Source: Hymenochaete sp. R1
Taxonomy: Eukaryota > Basidiomycota > Agaricomycetes > Hymenochaetales > Hymenochaetaceae
DNA: 33,881 nt
Assembly: GCA_019400425.1 (NCBI GenBank)
Contig: JAFREE010000208.1
Span: 1 to 33,881, forward strand
Reading direction: 5' to 3'
In this document: piece after piece, positions 20,278 to 31,694 of the stretch
Layout: every line of letters begins with the position of its first letter
Position numbering within the stretch: position 1 is the stretch's first letter
Made by a program: the position numbers and the translations under genes
The notes under the pieces: generated by a model
Database searches by the model: none
What the model was told of the DNA's origin: nothing
What the model saw: only the letters and a program-made list of their open reading frames with translations

Positions 20278-21370
20278 ATGTCTTTACCTCGGACGCTGCG
20301 GGCAACAGCGTCAACTTCGAGGATTACTCAACGCGGAGCTTTCAAATGGCAAAATGCCTCTTCTAGCTACTCTTGCCGACTCTCAACTGAGTCGTCAAAT
20401 TCAACGAACACCGACAATCGCCCAAATACCACCCAAAACCAGTCGACTACCCACTTCGGCTTTCGCACCGTCGACGCCTCTACAAAAGAAGACCTTGTAA
20501 AAGGCGTCTTCAGCAACGTTGCGTCCAAATATGACCTCATGAATGACGCCATGTCGCTCGGCGTGCATCGGCTCTGGAAGGACGACTTTGTTTCTTCGCT
20601 TGATCCAGGGAGGAATGGGAAGGCAACGAAATGTGTGGACGTTGCGGGCGGAACGGGTGACATTGCATTAAGGATACTAGACTGGGCGAGGGAGAAGTGG
20701 TACGAGAGGGATACGAGCGTGGATGTAGTGGATATCAATCCGGAAATGTTGGAGGAGGGAAAGAAGAAGTTTAGGGCGACGATGTATCATAACAGTAAGC
20801 ATCTATTTGCCTTCTTCATTGTCAGAGTAAGGACGAAAAAAAATACTGATGACACTCTTCTGAATTACTAGCGCCGCAAATCTCATTTAGGGAAGGAAAC
20901 GCGCAGAAGCTGGACCTTCCCTCGGACACGTATGACCTCTACACCATTGCCTTTGGCATACGGAACTGCACTTCTGTCCCAGACGTCCTGAAGGAGGCAC
21001 ACCGTGTCCTCAAGCCCGGAGGTACTTTTGCTTGCCTCGAATTCAGCAGAGTGAACAACCCTATGTTATCAACGTGCGTCTCTACACTTAACTATGTTTT
21101 ACACTTCTAAACTCACACGTAACGCTATACAGAATCTATGACCAATACTCCTTCTCCATACTCCCTCTCCTCGGATCCATCCTCGCCTCCGATCGCGAAT
21201 CATACCAGTACCTCGTCGAGTCCATCCGACGATTCCCGCCTCAAGACGAGTTTGCTCAGATGATACGTGATGCTGGGTTCTCTACGGGTGGAAACTTTGA
21301 GGGCAAGGGAGGGGCTTGGACGGATTTGTGGGGAGGCGTGGCTTGCATACATAAGGGAGTCAAAGTATAG
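20278..21370 (+). CDS. COQ5: 2-methoxy-6-polyprenyl-1,4-benzoquinol methylase (ubiquinone synthesis)
   Basis: COQ5 is the mitochondrial C-methyltransferase of ubiquinone synthesis, using S-adenosylmethionine (UbiE family). Three exons, 20278-20794, 20872-21073 and 21133-21370, join in phase to 318 residues. The N-terminus is rich in Arg, Ser and Thr and lacks acids ([20 protein letters not shown]), a typical mitochondrial import sequence. UbiE signature 1 is [20 protein letters not shown] (about residues 84-103). The SAM-binding loop is [14 protein letters not shown]. Signature 2 is [15 protein letters not shown], followed by [20 protein letters not shown] and [15 protein letters not shown]. 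The end, GGVACIHKG, is normal for the family. Intron 1 (77 nt) is GTAAGC to ACTAG; intron 2 (59 nt) is GTGCGT to TACAG. No defect is seen. In yeast the product works in the CoQ synthome on the matrix face of the inner membrane. Confidence 0.96.
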
Positions 21371-21600
21371 CCAAGATAACAAATTGTTCGCTTTTTCCTG
21401 CGTTGCTAGAACAATATCCGTTCGGATACATGATAAAGCATGCCAGCGGGATACTAATAGCTTCGAGGAAGTCGGTCATTCGACCGGTCCAATGGCTCTG
21501 AATTCGCCGAACGTCCATTCATTTACATACCATCCCGATGAAAATAATGTAAAAGCGACGAGAGGGTAAAGAATGATGCTCAAGAAGAGAAACGTCTCCT

Positions 21601-22281
21601 TCACGAAAGGATGAGATACATAAGGCCGTGAAGCCAGTCTGTACTGGCTTTACCATTATGATTCGTCTTGGACTTCTTAATTGGACAATTGGTACACTCC
21701 CTATGAACGTTGAAATCGAGCAATGCGTTTCTTTGCAAGTAAGAGGATAAAGCAGCATCGAGGTCTTCGTCAAAACCAATCGTTTTGTGGCCAACGCCAT
21801 TCGCAATGAGATAATCTCGTCCATGAAGATTTCGATCATTAGTCACCAGCTCTACAGCCGCAGAGACACTTGACATAAACGGCTCTGTCTCCACACGTTT
21901 GCCCTGATTTGATATCAGTGAAGGTACCAGGTATGAGTTACTGTCTTACCAAGTCACTCAGCCGAGATATGCGAAACTTACACAGTGGTTGTTTAACAAC
22001 ATAACTTTTTTTAGATTGCATGATAAGTGTGTCTTCCATGCGTGGAGGTTAGCAGACGGCAGTTGACTATCTCTTGAGGGTTGCTCTGTTCTTTTGGAGT
22101 GAAAGAGAATCACGTCCACGCCCCCCAAACTGAAATCCTTGCAAAGTTTGGGCTTGAGCGAGAAGCCTTGCTGGTTTTCGACGGAATTGACCGAAAATTT
22201 CCAAACCAACTTTCTTCTTTTTATCAGACCTCTAACGGAACAAAGGCTAGAGATACTGAGTCTGAATAGAAGGTGCTTCAT
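21601..22281 (-). CDS. Hypothetical protein, 200 residues, two exons
   Basis: Minus-strand exons 22281-21982 and 21903-21601 join in phase across a 78-nt intron (GTAAGT to TCAG) and give 200 residues from ATG 22281 (MKHLLFRLSISSLCSVRGL). The N-terminus is hydrophobic and basic with no acids for the first 35 residues and could be a signal or mitochondrial presequence. Later stretches include LGGVDVILFHSKRTEQPSRD, HLSCNLKKVMLLNNHC, GRDYLIANGVGHKTIGFDED and HRECTNCPIKK, where two close Cys and one His might bind metal. I do not recognise the family. Exon phase and length argue for a real gene. It converges with COQ5 and sits just downstream of FCF2 on the same strand, with a 159-base gap. Confidence 0.5.
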
Positions 22282-22440
22282 AGCGCAATAGCACACTCTG
22301 AAGAAACAGCATAAAGAAAAAGTCCGTAAGTGACAAATGCGGAAAATGTTTGGTGAAGAAATACATGTATATTCATGAACATATACCAATGCCATCGTCC
22401 AACCAAAAAAGAAAATCGCAGTACGTATCCCTCGCCGATT

Positions 22441-23704
22441 TTACCATTTCGTCTTCCGCCCCGCTCGCCGGTTTGCCAAAGTCGCCCCACGTCCTCTTGC
22501 GCCTCTGACGGTTTGCAGATCCAGGAACTTGCGTTTGGCATACCGTCTCGCCTCTGTATCATCCACGAGTTCATCGACGAGTGTTCGTTTACGTTCTGAG
22601 CGTGAAAGGTTTGCGCCGGGGTTCGGGTTATCGAATGGCGTCGCCGTGGGGATAATTTTACCCATCTTAAGGAATGTAACGATTATGGTCAGATTTGGTA
22701 ATCGGACATTGAAGATAGAGACATCAACAGATTCGAGAGTCATTGAACGTACAGCGAAATGCTTCGGAAGCCCCTTTATGCCCTTTCCTTCCCCAGGATC
22801 TTTCCTATAGAAACGCTTTGGATCGAGAGCGTTGCGCAAACGGAGCGCCTCGACTTCGCGGTACAGCCGTGGAAGATCGGCCTCATCAGGAGCGGGAAGG
22901 TCAAACCAGCCAGGACCCGCAGTCCTCTGTTTGAGCTGGACAGTCGACGCGGCGAAGACAGAGGACAGAAAGGCAAACAGCTATCTATCAGCACACGGAG
23001 AAGTGAAGTTGAAAAGTATGGTAGAAGAACGCACAGCTTTCCTCTCCTTCTTTGTCAGTTTCTTTCCGTCCTTCGACATTAGTTCGGGAGGAACAGGCGG
23101 TGGTGCAGGTGCGGAGGAAGATGAAGCTGTTTCTGCCAGGCGCTCGGTGTCGGGATCATGCAGTGTCGGTGCACCATATGCATTCCCTTTTTTACCTCTC
23201 TTGAAGTCAAAGTATGGCCGAGGAAGTTTGCCTGGGTTGAGTTTAGGAAGTTCACTGTTATATAAAGAAGAATAAAGCATTTAATAGGGTTTCAAAAGAA
23301 AGAAAGCGCAAAAAAGAAACCTACTTTTCCGAGTCGTTACCTTCGTCGTCGTCCGCATTCTCGAGCTCCACGACATCCTCATCACCACCAAACGCTCTTT
23401 CTTTCTCCTGCTCGGCCTTTGCTCTCAAGTTTGCCTTCGCCTTTTCCAGCAACGAGTTTAAGTAGTCTTCAGAGACATCTCCGAAATCCGAATCTGAATC
23501 CGAGCTCGAGCCAGAGTCGGAGCCGGAAGATGATGCATTGGAGCTCGAGCTCGAACTTGAGGATAACTCGTCGCCGAAGTCTTCATCTGCACTTTGCGAC
23601 AGTCGAGATGAGTTTGGACTGTCTCGTAGCGTTGAGGCCGTTTCCGGCGGTGGCGACGTCGACGATGTGAGCGTTGGCGTTGAGGAAGGCTGCGACGTGG
23701 ACAT
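22441..23704 (-). CDS. FCF2: rRNA-processing protein Fcf2
   Basis: Fcf2 is a nucleolar small-subunit processome factor needed for early pre-18S rRNA cleavages; the animal relative is DNTTIP2 (TdIF2). Four exons, 23704-23325, 23254-23035, 22935-22753 and 22665-22441, join in phase to 335 residues. The N-terminal third is disordered with Ser and acidic runs (about residues 45-80). LPKLNPGKLPRPYFDFKRGK follows. The Fcf2 domain fills about residues 203-320: RTAGPGWFDLPAP, EVEALRLRNALDPKRFYRKD, GIKGLPKHFA, GKIIPTA, LSRSERKRTLVDELVDDTEA and RRYAKRKFLDLQ. The C-terminus is basic (ATLANRRAGRKTKW), common in nucleolar proteins. Intron 3 (87 nt) ends TTAAG, placing Met-Gly before KIIP; the family usually has Val-Gly there. 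Start chosen as the first ATG of the long exon. No defect is seen. Confidence 0.93.
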
Positions 23705-24171
23705 GGAGGTGAGACGTTGACTTCAAATTTTTCAAGAAACGCGTTGAAGTTGGGCTTGTCTTCGTACCACCATCACCTCCATGAATCGCAGCGGATAGAT
23801 AATCCGATTTAACCTCACTCATTGCTTGAAATCTGTTGGTACTCCATTTGCTTCAATATTCTGGTGTCCTGTGGAGAAGATAGCCCGAGAAAATGCGTCC
23901 GTCCATTGTCGAACCTCGCCGTTATAGATGTATCAATGCTATACTTTGCACTGATACCTATGGTCTCGTACTATCTGGGATACTTTGCAGCTTCCAAAAG
24001 AGCGAATGATGCAGAAAGACTACCTTTGAACTCGTTTTCAAGTTTGCACTCATCATCTCTACTACCCCCCTCTCCCACTATCAATCCCTTTTCCTTCCAT
24101 CCCTTCCGACCAACGAACTAGCTTCAAGCTACCAGTCACTCTTTTTCAGCTCACTCCTTTCTTTTCATTCT
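23705..24171. other. Divergent promoter between FCF2 and an F-box gene
   Basis: About 470 bases shared by two divergently transcribed genes. The right half is pyrimidine-rich before the ATG at 24172. The open frame at 23822-24121 is not supported by domain or splice signals. Confidence 0.4.
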
Positions 24172-26027
24172 ATGCAAAACAGTCAATGCACCCTACAGTC
24201 ACTCCCAGATGAAATCATTCTTCGCGTCATATCAAAAGGCAACTTTGAAGTCGACGACGTAATGAGTCTTGTCAAGGTAAGCAGTCATTCATGTTCACCA
24301 CAGATTTGTTTCGTCAGCTAATATATATGATATGTTAATAGACGTGTAAGAGATTTAGTCGCCTGCGCCACGAACGACCTGTATGGGCAACTCTACTCCG
24401 GAGCTTGGACGTATGCGAGGCACCCAACTTGCCCCCGTTCGTGTCTCCAGATTCCTTGTCGACGACAGAGCTTGAACATATAGTCACTAATGCCGTATCC
24501 GGGGAGAGAAGCCGGAGGGCAAGAATGAATATGAAAGTCCTGTCGGTGACTGAACTCAAGGTCGGAGAAGTAGAGCGAGAACGAAGAGGCGCGGAAATCT
24601 TCATGAGACGAGTCGATCCTCGATTGCTCCCCGGCGGCAAGTTTGTCTTATTGGAAGATGACGGCGAGTTGAAATTATGGTCTGTGGAGAGGAACGAGCA
24701 GGTCTGGGCAGCGCAATCCTCAGGAGATGTGTCATGTATGGCATTTGATTTTGAGACCGTTGATGGTGGAAAGAAGGTCATGGTCACGGGCATGTTTGTC
24801 GACAAAGAGCGTGATATCTCGTACGTCTTTCATTGGTATCTTGTTTAACTCAATTTTCATTGGTATACAGTTTACTCCGTGTCTACTCTGTTCAGCTTGG
24901 TACGGGTGAGGGCGAACTTGTTGTCGAGAGGGCCATACCTTCTGTCTTCATTTTCAGGATCATGATTCGCGGTGACTTTGTCATGCTTCACTTGCCTCAT
25001 CAACTCCAAGTCATACTTCTCGATTGGCGTAGGCAGCAAGCTGTCGTTGCTGATTACTCCGACTCGATGGTAAGTTTGATATACGAGCACCTTTCAATAT
25101 ACCCTGACCAGAAGCTTCGTTTAATAGTCTCGACGAGCGAATGCTCGGGCTTGTGTCATCGTTGATAATAATCTAGTCGTTCTTGTCTACGTCGGCTCCG
25201 TCACCATGCTCGCGCTTCCGGTTTCTGCGTTCTCTTTCAGTTGGTCGTCTTCACTAGACTTTGAAGATTGGCACACTGTTACTGTCGGCACAAACGGACA
25301 AATTCCGGATGAGTCTGGTGTCATGCAGCCAGTTGGGTGTGCTATGGAATTGTCTCCTTTCGGCGTAGAAGACGGCCCTTGGGTTCTTGCGTTGCATGCG
25401 TACAAGCCGACGTGGACAGGTAAGAACGTGAGCGAAGTACCAGCGGAAATACATCTGGTAGCATACGGCCGTGCGATGGATACAACTTGGACAAAGAAGC
25501 TTCTCTCGTACCGTATTCAACTCTCGCAGGTTTCGACCATTCCAGATAGCCTGCAAAGTTCATCCTCTTCTTCGTCCTCATTATTGACACCGTCACCTCC
25601 TTATACACGAGGAGGTTCACTCCGCCGTAGGCTAGAGCAGAAGCTCCCGGACTGGATGCGCCCCTCTGCCTTGCAACCTTTACCGTCAGCGACCTGTGGC
25701 TCCATGAAACTTGCCGTCGTCGCCCAGTCGTGCGCACCCGCGTCTACTATTCCTTGGAACCCCGCCTGCATTGCGAACGCAGGATATCTCATCACGACGA
25801 ACGCGCCAGGCCCAGACTCGGATAAAAGGGCCGGTGTCTTCACACTCTTCGAGCCTGGAAGCAGCACGTTTGACAACGGTGAAAGAAACGAGCAGCCAGC
25901 GATGGAGGTCGATTTAGGAATTGAGTTAAATCCTGGTTTGCAGCCGACATTGGCTAGCGTTGAGCCGTGGAGCGGGAGTCTTTGCATTGGGACTCCGGGG
26001 TTGGTTAGAATATTTCGGTTTGATTAG
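24172..26027 (+). CDS. F-box protein with a beta-rich C-terminal region
   Basis: Four exons, 24172-24276, 24342-24820, 24871-25069 and 25128-26027, join in phase to 560 residues. An N-terminal F-box spans about residues 8-55, crossing the first intron: LQSLPDEIILRVISKGNF, then DDVMSLVKTCKRFSRLRHER and PVWATLLRSL. F-box proteins bind Skp1 and recruit substrates to SCF ubiquitin ligases. The rest looks like short beta-strand units similar to degenerate WD or beta-propeller repeats (LLPGGKFVLLEDDGELKLWS with QVWAAQSSGDVSCMAFDFE; QVILLDWRRQQAVVADYSDS; WSGSLCIGTPGLVRIFRFD), so a substrate-binding propeller is plausible. A Ser run (QSSSSSSSSLL) near residue 380 is probably a loop. Such genes are numerous in Agaricomycetes, and the substrate cannot be told. 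The product seems intact. Its architecture differs from the F-box pair at 27629-31694. Confidence 0.8.
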
Positions 26028-26290
26028 GTCGTTGCCCCTCTTGAAAATACATACATGCTTGAAGAGCGCCTCAACCGATATAAGTGCTGAGATTCATTGA
26101 TATTTTAATGGTTAGGATCGTGGGAATGTAATTATTAGTAATCACGTTCTGTGAGTGAGGTTCACTGTCCACTCCTGCCTTCAGCTTAGCCGTTCCTCTT
26201 CATCACCGCCGTAACCAACGTTCAACGAGCAGTACACAGTGGAATTGCGGACCTCACAGCTCAGCAGCGACTGCATGTGAGTGAGGCGTG

Positions 26291-27097
26291 ATGGAAACGG
26301 CTGAACCTTTGACGCCGAGCCCCGAAGAAAAAGCTCGCTTCGAAGCAGCTCGCAAGGACCTCATACATGCTCTCCAGAAGAAGAGGGCCGTGGACAAGCA
26401 ACTTGTGCGTTTTTTCGTCTACAGAATGGAAAGACGTGACTGGTTTAAGTGCTTATAAGTATGCTTTATATGTGTTGTTGGGCTCGCTCGCGGTTATAGG
26501 CACAACTAGAAGTCCAGATCTTCAACTTTGAAGGGTCTTACCTCTCAGATACAGCTCAACACAGCGGAGGAAACATCATCCAAGGATTCGATGGTTACCT
26601 CAAGAACCAGAATGTCGGAAGGAGGAGACACGAGCCAACTGAGCATGATCGAGTGTTCTCTAACAGCTCTTTGACATATCAAAAGGTTCGCCATCTTATT
26701 TATCCTGAATCCCAGGCCACTACACGTTAGCGTTTCCCGGGTATATATATCTTAAAAAATAAGCACATTACAGAGCCTTGATCTTCTCGCGGATGCAGAA
26801 GAAGACGGCGAAGCAACCTATGGTGCCAACAGCTCACGCGGACCTACACCCTCAGCCTCCGGCCTCACCACCGTCGTCCTCCCTCCTCCCACCCAACGCT
26901 CCACGCCAGAAATAAGCGCCGCACAGCAGAAGAAGATGAGGGACAAGGAGTATCAGAGGAGGAAACGGGCGAATGCAGCTAGGGAAAGGACTATAATGGT
27001 AGAAAAGACGTCTGGTTCGGTGGGCAATGGTAGTGATGACGGGACGACGAGTTCAAGGAGGACCTTGAAGCGGCCGAGGAGCGGAGACGACGAGTAA
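26291..27097 (+). CDS. EAF6: NuA4 histone acetyltransferase subunit EAF6
   Basis: EAF6 is a small subunit of the NuA4 and NuA3 histone acetyltransferase complexes. Three exons, 26291-26404, 26500-26685 and 26774-27097, join in phase to 207 residues. Exon sizes are short, so each is easy to overlook. The conserved domain is near the start: ARKDLIHALQKKRAVDKQLA, then QLEVQIFNFEGSYLSDT, GGNIIQGFDGYLKN, and EHDRVFSNSSLTYQ, matching the family's helical segment followed by the E-x-Y-L and G-N-I/I-x-G-F-x-x-Y motifs. The C-terminal half is Ser, Thr, Pro and Lys rich, ending in RTLKRPRSGDDE, a likely nuclear signal. Introns are 95 and 88 nt; the second donor, GTTCGC, is weak, so its exact position is a little uncertain. 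The gene follows the F-box gene on the same strand with about 260 bases between. Confidence 0.92.
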
Positions 27098-27628
27098 CTG
27101 CAGTGCGTTTACCTTTCAGCTATTCCAGATGGTGCATTGTCCTAACATGATTATGCGAGGACTCCCCCCGATTTCAAGTTCCGGTGATCGTCATAGACTC
27201 TGGCCTTCTGGAGGATCCGTTTCATTTTCTGCTCGTATCCTCTCGCTATCTGGTGATTAATATATAAGTGAGTTGAGCAAGTCTTTTCCCTTCAGCTCTG
27301 CTCAAACACTACTCAGTTTATATTATAAAGATATGTTATCTCGCTCCATTTGAAAGAAATGGACCAGAGCTTTGTCAGCGTTCCAGAGTGCAAATTCGTA
27401 TTTCTCCAGAGCCTTTGTTTCTATTTCAGGACCTGTTTCCATCTCATATGGATGCATGATCTGTGGGTCTCTCACTGCACGTGCCTTCATCATTATCATT
27501 GAGTAAGGGAAACCGGTTCGTTGCGTTTTGCAACTCCGACTCTTCTTTCACGCCTCTCAGCAACCGCATTGCAATAACACCGTTCCTTGTCCCTATACCA
27601 TCATCTGCCCTCACCAAGTAGCCTCAAA
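27098..27628. other. Intergenic, 3' flank of EAF6 and promoter of F-box copy A
   Basis: About 530 bases. Nothing specific is recognised apart from pyrimidine-rich sequence before the next start. Confidence 0.4.
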
Positions 27629-29398
27629 ATGGATTCCAGATTATCGTCTGCCAAATGCATCGATTCGAAGATAGTCCAGAGTGTCAAAGCAATGCAGATA
27701 TCAGAGATTCGGCGCAAAGTGTTCGAGTTGAGTAGCCTAGATGACGTTGCTCGGTCAGCCCGCGTTTGCACGACTTGGAAGGAGTGTGCGCTGGACCGCG
27801 TTTGGTATACACCAAAGGACATTAAACATTTATTCTCCCTTCTCGCCCCACTCGTCCAATCGTCGCAGAATAGTGAAGAACTGGTATGTCTCTTGTATTT
27901 TCCTTGATGTTGTCTTTCTGATAAGTGCCAGGTCTTCAGCAGGCTCCTTCGCTCTACTGACTTCGGCAGGTTCTCCGAATATGCAAAACGTGTCAAAAGC
28001 TTGCACATTCATGATGGGTCGACTGGCTACTTTTCGGATTACGCCGAAATTGCACGGGTATCCTTTCCAAAACCACTGCTCCCTCATCTCTATGACGTTT
28101 CCTTCGTACTTTCCAAAAGCACAGAGGCTCTCAAATACGTCAACGTTCTTATCCAGACCAACGTGCAGGGAATGACCATCGATTTTCTCCCATCGCTTTC
28201 TGAAAACGCGAAAGACGACGTTTGCCTTTTTCTTGGAGAAGTATCACACTTAAGCGTGCAAGTGAAAAATCTTTCACTTTATCTCATCCCGTATTCCAAC
28301 GAGGTACACGATGCGCTTGTTGATGTCGTTCGTTCCTCCTCGAACGTCCGACACATTTGGTTCTTTTCAGGAATGCTGACACGAACAATGTTGAAAGTGT
28401 GCTCAACCCTTCAGCACTTGAATTCTCTCGAATACGACTTCGGACGTGGCTTTTTGTTCCCCGGCGCCTCTGAAGAGGCATTCGTGCGCACAGAGTTCCC
28501 AGAGAATATCAATGACGTCTCGTTTACCATGTCCCCTACGGTGGAGACCTTCCCTTCCATACGCTATCTCGACATACAGTCCCGTCTAGCCAGCGTAGCG
28601 ACACTTGTATCATCACATGACGGCCTCTCGCAACTAACGACTCTGAGGATCGATATGGTCAATGTTGAGGCCGCCGTTGACATTCAAAGCTGTTTGCGAA
28701 CTGTATCGTCGAAGTGCAGGAGTTTATGCACCCTGGAATTAACGAGGATGCTGGCGAACAAATTGAATCGTTTTGACCAGCAAAATTCAGAAGGCAGGGC
28801 GGGGCGTGCGATTTCGATTCAGAATCTCAGCCACCTAATGGAGCTTCCGTGCCTCGAACGCTTCCTTCTCCAGCATGAGGAACCGGTCACCATTTCAAAT
28901 GATGAACTGGTCGATTTCATTTCAAAGTGCAAAAACCTTGTTGTACTCCATTTTAATGCAAACGCGACGAAACCATTCCCCTCTCATTCCCCTCGCCCAA
29001 CTCTGGACGCATTGCACCAAATCGCTGTTTGTAGGCCAGGGATGATCGAGCTATCACTGCGCCTGGACAATTTTTCCGACGATTCTGATGCATCAAAATC
29101 CTGGATGGAGCGGGCTTATACAGAGGCTTCGAAGTTGCGCAGTAGCTTCAAGAAGCTGAAGCGGCTGGACTTTGGTAACACGCCCTCGACCAGGTCATTT
29201 AATGTCTTCAAGTACCTTTGCCAAGTTTTGCCCCCGGACTGCAAGATTATGCCTGAGAAAGCTTGGAAGATACCGGTGGAAAATTTTACGTTTCCCGAAC
29301 TCTTGAAGCATGGCGCCAATCAACGACAGCGAAACGAGAAGCTCGAGAAGGAAATACAAGAATTGCGTACGAAGCTCAGTTTGCTTCATGTTGATTGA
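27629..29398 (+). CDS. F-box-like protein, copy A of a tandem pair
   Basis: Exon 1 (27629-27883, 85 codons) and exon 2 (27932-29398) join in phase across a 48-nt intron (GTATGT to GCCAG) and encode 573 residues. The ATG at 27629 is chosen because the upstream extension in frame lacks an ATG. An F-box-like helical stretch lies at about residues 22-62: ISEIRRKVFELSSLDDVARS with VCTTWKECALDRVWYT. The middle resembles leucine-rich repeats without tidy spacing (LSVQVKNLSLYLIPYSNEVH; FPSIRYLDIQSRLASVATLV; LSQLTTLRIDMVNVE). The last 25 residues form a coiled coil (NEKLEKEIQELRTKLSLLH). It would recruit a substrate to an SCF ubiquitin ligase. Its paralog lies 440 bases downstream in the same direction. 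Family expansions of this kind are common in Agaricomycetes. Confidence 0.82.
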
Positions 29399-29838
29399 AG
29401 GCGAGTCAGATGGGGATGATGATAGATGATGAAGGAGCGAAACTTAGAAAAACAAATCGAACAAACTATGTCCGTTTTATGCCGAAAACCTCGTGTATGA
29501 GTCGTGCGTATTGTGCGATCATGAACGATGCACATATTGAACGCGCTTATATGTTCAATAAAGTTCAGGACAGATCGACCCTATTGTCCGGGCGAAGACA
29601 TGATACACGAAGAGCCCGATGACCATCAATCGACGCCGTCCGTGACTTATTTCGGCGGAAAAAGAGTCAGTGCCTCGGCGCCTAATGCAATCAACGCGAG
29701 GCTCGTGGGAGCTGGTCGTAGATAAACATGCGAATCGTACGTGTTTCTTACAATATATGTACATATATATAATTCAACTCTCGGACATGCAAGCTCCGCA
29801 CGTCCTCCCGCTCCTCCGTCCCTCCTATCACTATCGAA
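29399..29838. other. Spacer between the F-box paralogs
   Basis: 440 bases carrying the 3' flank of copy A and the promoter of copy B. An AT-rich patch with TATATATATA lies at 29762-29772, about 70 bases before the start of copy B, and could act in transcription initiation. No gene is supported. Confidence 0.4.
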
Positions 29839-31694
29839 ATGGAGGTGGAATCCAACAACTGTGACGCCTCATCTGAGAGGAATGCGTCGGAGATTGCGTA
29901 CATGCTGTCCGAGATCCAAAATCGAATTTTCAGCTTCAACGATGTTCCCGACGCGTACCGATGCGCTCGAGTTTGCACGGGGTGGAAGGAATGCGCTCTT
30001 GATCATGTTTGGTTCGAACTCGAGAACGTGAAGCATGTTTTCGTTCTCCTTGCTTCACTGGTCGAGTCAGACGATGATGACGACAAACTGGTGCGTGAGC
30101 ATTTAACGGTTATTTCCCAGTCAGGCCCAGTCTTTCAGACTCAGTATTAATTATTTCCTCTTACTCGTAGAAATTCTCTCGGCACCTAAAGTCGTGTGAT
30201 TGGGAACGTTTTTCATATTATGCAAAGCGTATCAGGGCACTCAAGATCACCGATAAAGGTCGAAACTATTTCTCGGATTACGAAGAGCTTGCCAGAGCTA
30301 CATGCAGGCGCAAGGACACCTTGTTTCCGCAACTTCGCGTACTCGAGTATCACTTGGTAAAAGACTCCGGGCTCCTGACACACCTCAAGCATTATCTTCA
30401 CGATGGCCTTGTACGTTTCGTTGTGAACGTCGATTCTGATATCACGAACACAACCCGAGGCAGGGAGAATATCTGTCTTGCGTTTGACGATTTAGGTTGC
30501 GCATGCGAGAACATCAAAAACTATGCCATACATGTCTACCCGTATCACCGAGATATACGCGAAGCTTTCATCGAACTCATGGAGAAATCAAGGTCTCTTG
30601 AAGTCCTATGGCTCCGTCCCGGAATGCTGACATCCGAGGCGATGAAAGTTTTGTCTAAGCTCCCAAACCTTAAACGCCAATTTATTGGTACACCAACCGA
30701 CTACGAAATCTCCTCGAGCGAAGATGCATTTGACAGTCCGGCTGTCATTGACAGTATCGAAGACATATCTTTTGACCCTGAACCAGATGTCGAACACTTT
30801 CCCTCCATCATACAACTGGATGTCCAGACCCGTATCACCAGTCTCGTGAAGATGATATCGCAGCACGACTATTTTCGGCGGCTTCGTAATTTGTACATTG
30901 ACACGATAGAGGTCGAAGCGGTTCTCGACGCGAAGAATTGCTTTCAACTCCTATCGTCCACCTGTCCCGATTTGCGACTACTTACTTTGACTCAAGCGCT
31001 CGCCGTAAGACTGGGAGGGCAGCACCGCAGTGCGGCAAACGAGAGCAAGGTCTTCACGTATGACCTTCTCAAACCGCTCGAATCCATGCCCAAGTTGGAC
31101 ACGTTCACTCTCGAGCACGAGTATCCGCTCGTCGTTTCCAACGACGACTTGCTGAACTTCATTACAAATTGTCCCAACCTCACCGCACTGCGGCTGAACC
31201 AAGAGTGCACACGCAGCTTCCCGGAAAACAGCCCTGGGCCGACATTCGACGTCCTGCACCGTATTGCGCCCATTAGACCGACAATGCGAGTCCTAGCTCT
31301 CTCCGTGAAAGATGTCGCGGATAGTGTCATCCAGGCCTCACTCAAAGATGCGATTGCTTCCTCCGTCACGCTCCGTTCACTCACAAAATTGAAGTTCGGG
31401 AAATCTTCAATATCAAAGACTCGAGACGCACTTCAGTACCTGAGTCAGTTATTGCCTTCCTCGTGTGTAGTTTCACCAAAGGAAAAGTGGGAAACGCGCC
31501 TCGATTCGAGTTTTTACTTCACCGACCTTTTACGCGAAGGATCCGAGCGAAGGGAACACTTTGAGCGACAAAATCAGCTTATAGAGCAACTGGAGCGAGA
31601 AATTAAAGATCTACGGACAAAACTAGTGCAGTCCCCGACTACGACGTCCAGTCTATCACACGTTGTCACTGAAGCCGCGGAGGGGGATAAATGA
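29839..31694 (+). CDS. F-box-like protein, copy B of a tandem pair
   Basis: Exon 1 (29839-30090, 84 codons) and exon 2 (30171-31694) join in phase across an 80-nt intron (GTGCGT to CGTAG) and encode 591 residues. It is a clear paralog of the gene at 27629-29398: exon 1 holds the F-box-like LSEIQNRIFSFNDVPDAYR and ARVCTGWKECALDHVWFELE; exon 2 begins KFSRHLKSCDWERFSYYAKR against VFSRLLRSTDFGRFSEYAKR in copy A. Shared later marks include FPSIIQLDVQTRITSLVKMI, LKPLESMPKLDTFTLEHEYP and PGPTFDVLHRIAPIRPTMR, and a C-terminal coiled coil (QLIEQLEREIKDLRTKLVQS). Intron position and phase are the same as in copy A. An acidic run (ESDDDDDKL) ends exon 1. A role as SCF substrate adaptor is likely from the family; the target is unknown. 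Confidence 0.83.
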
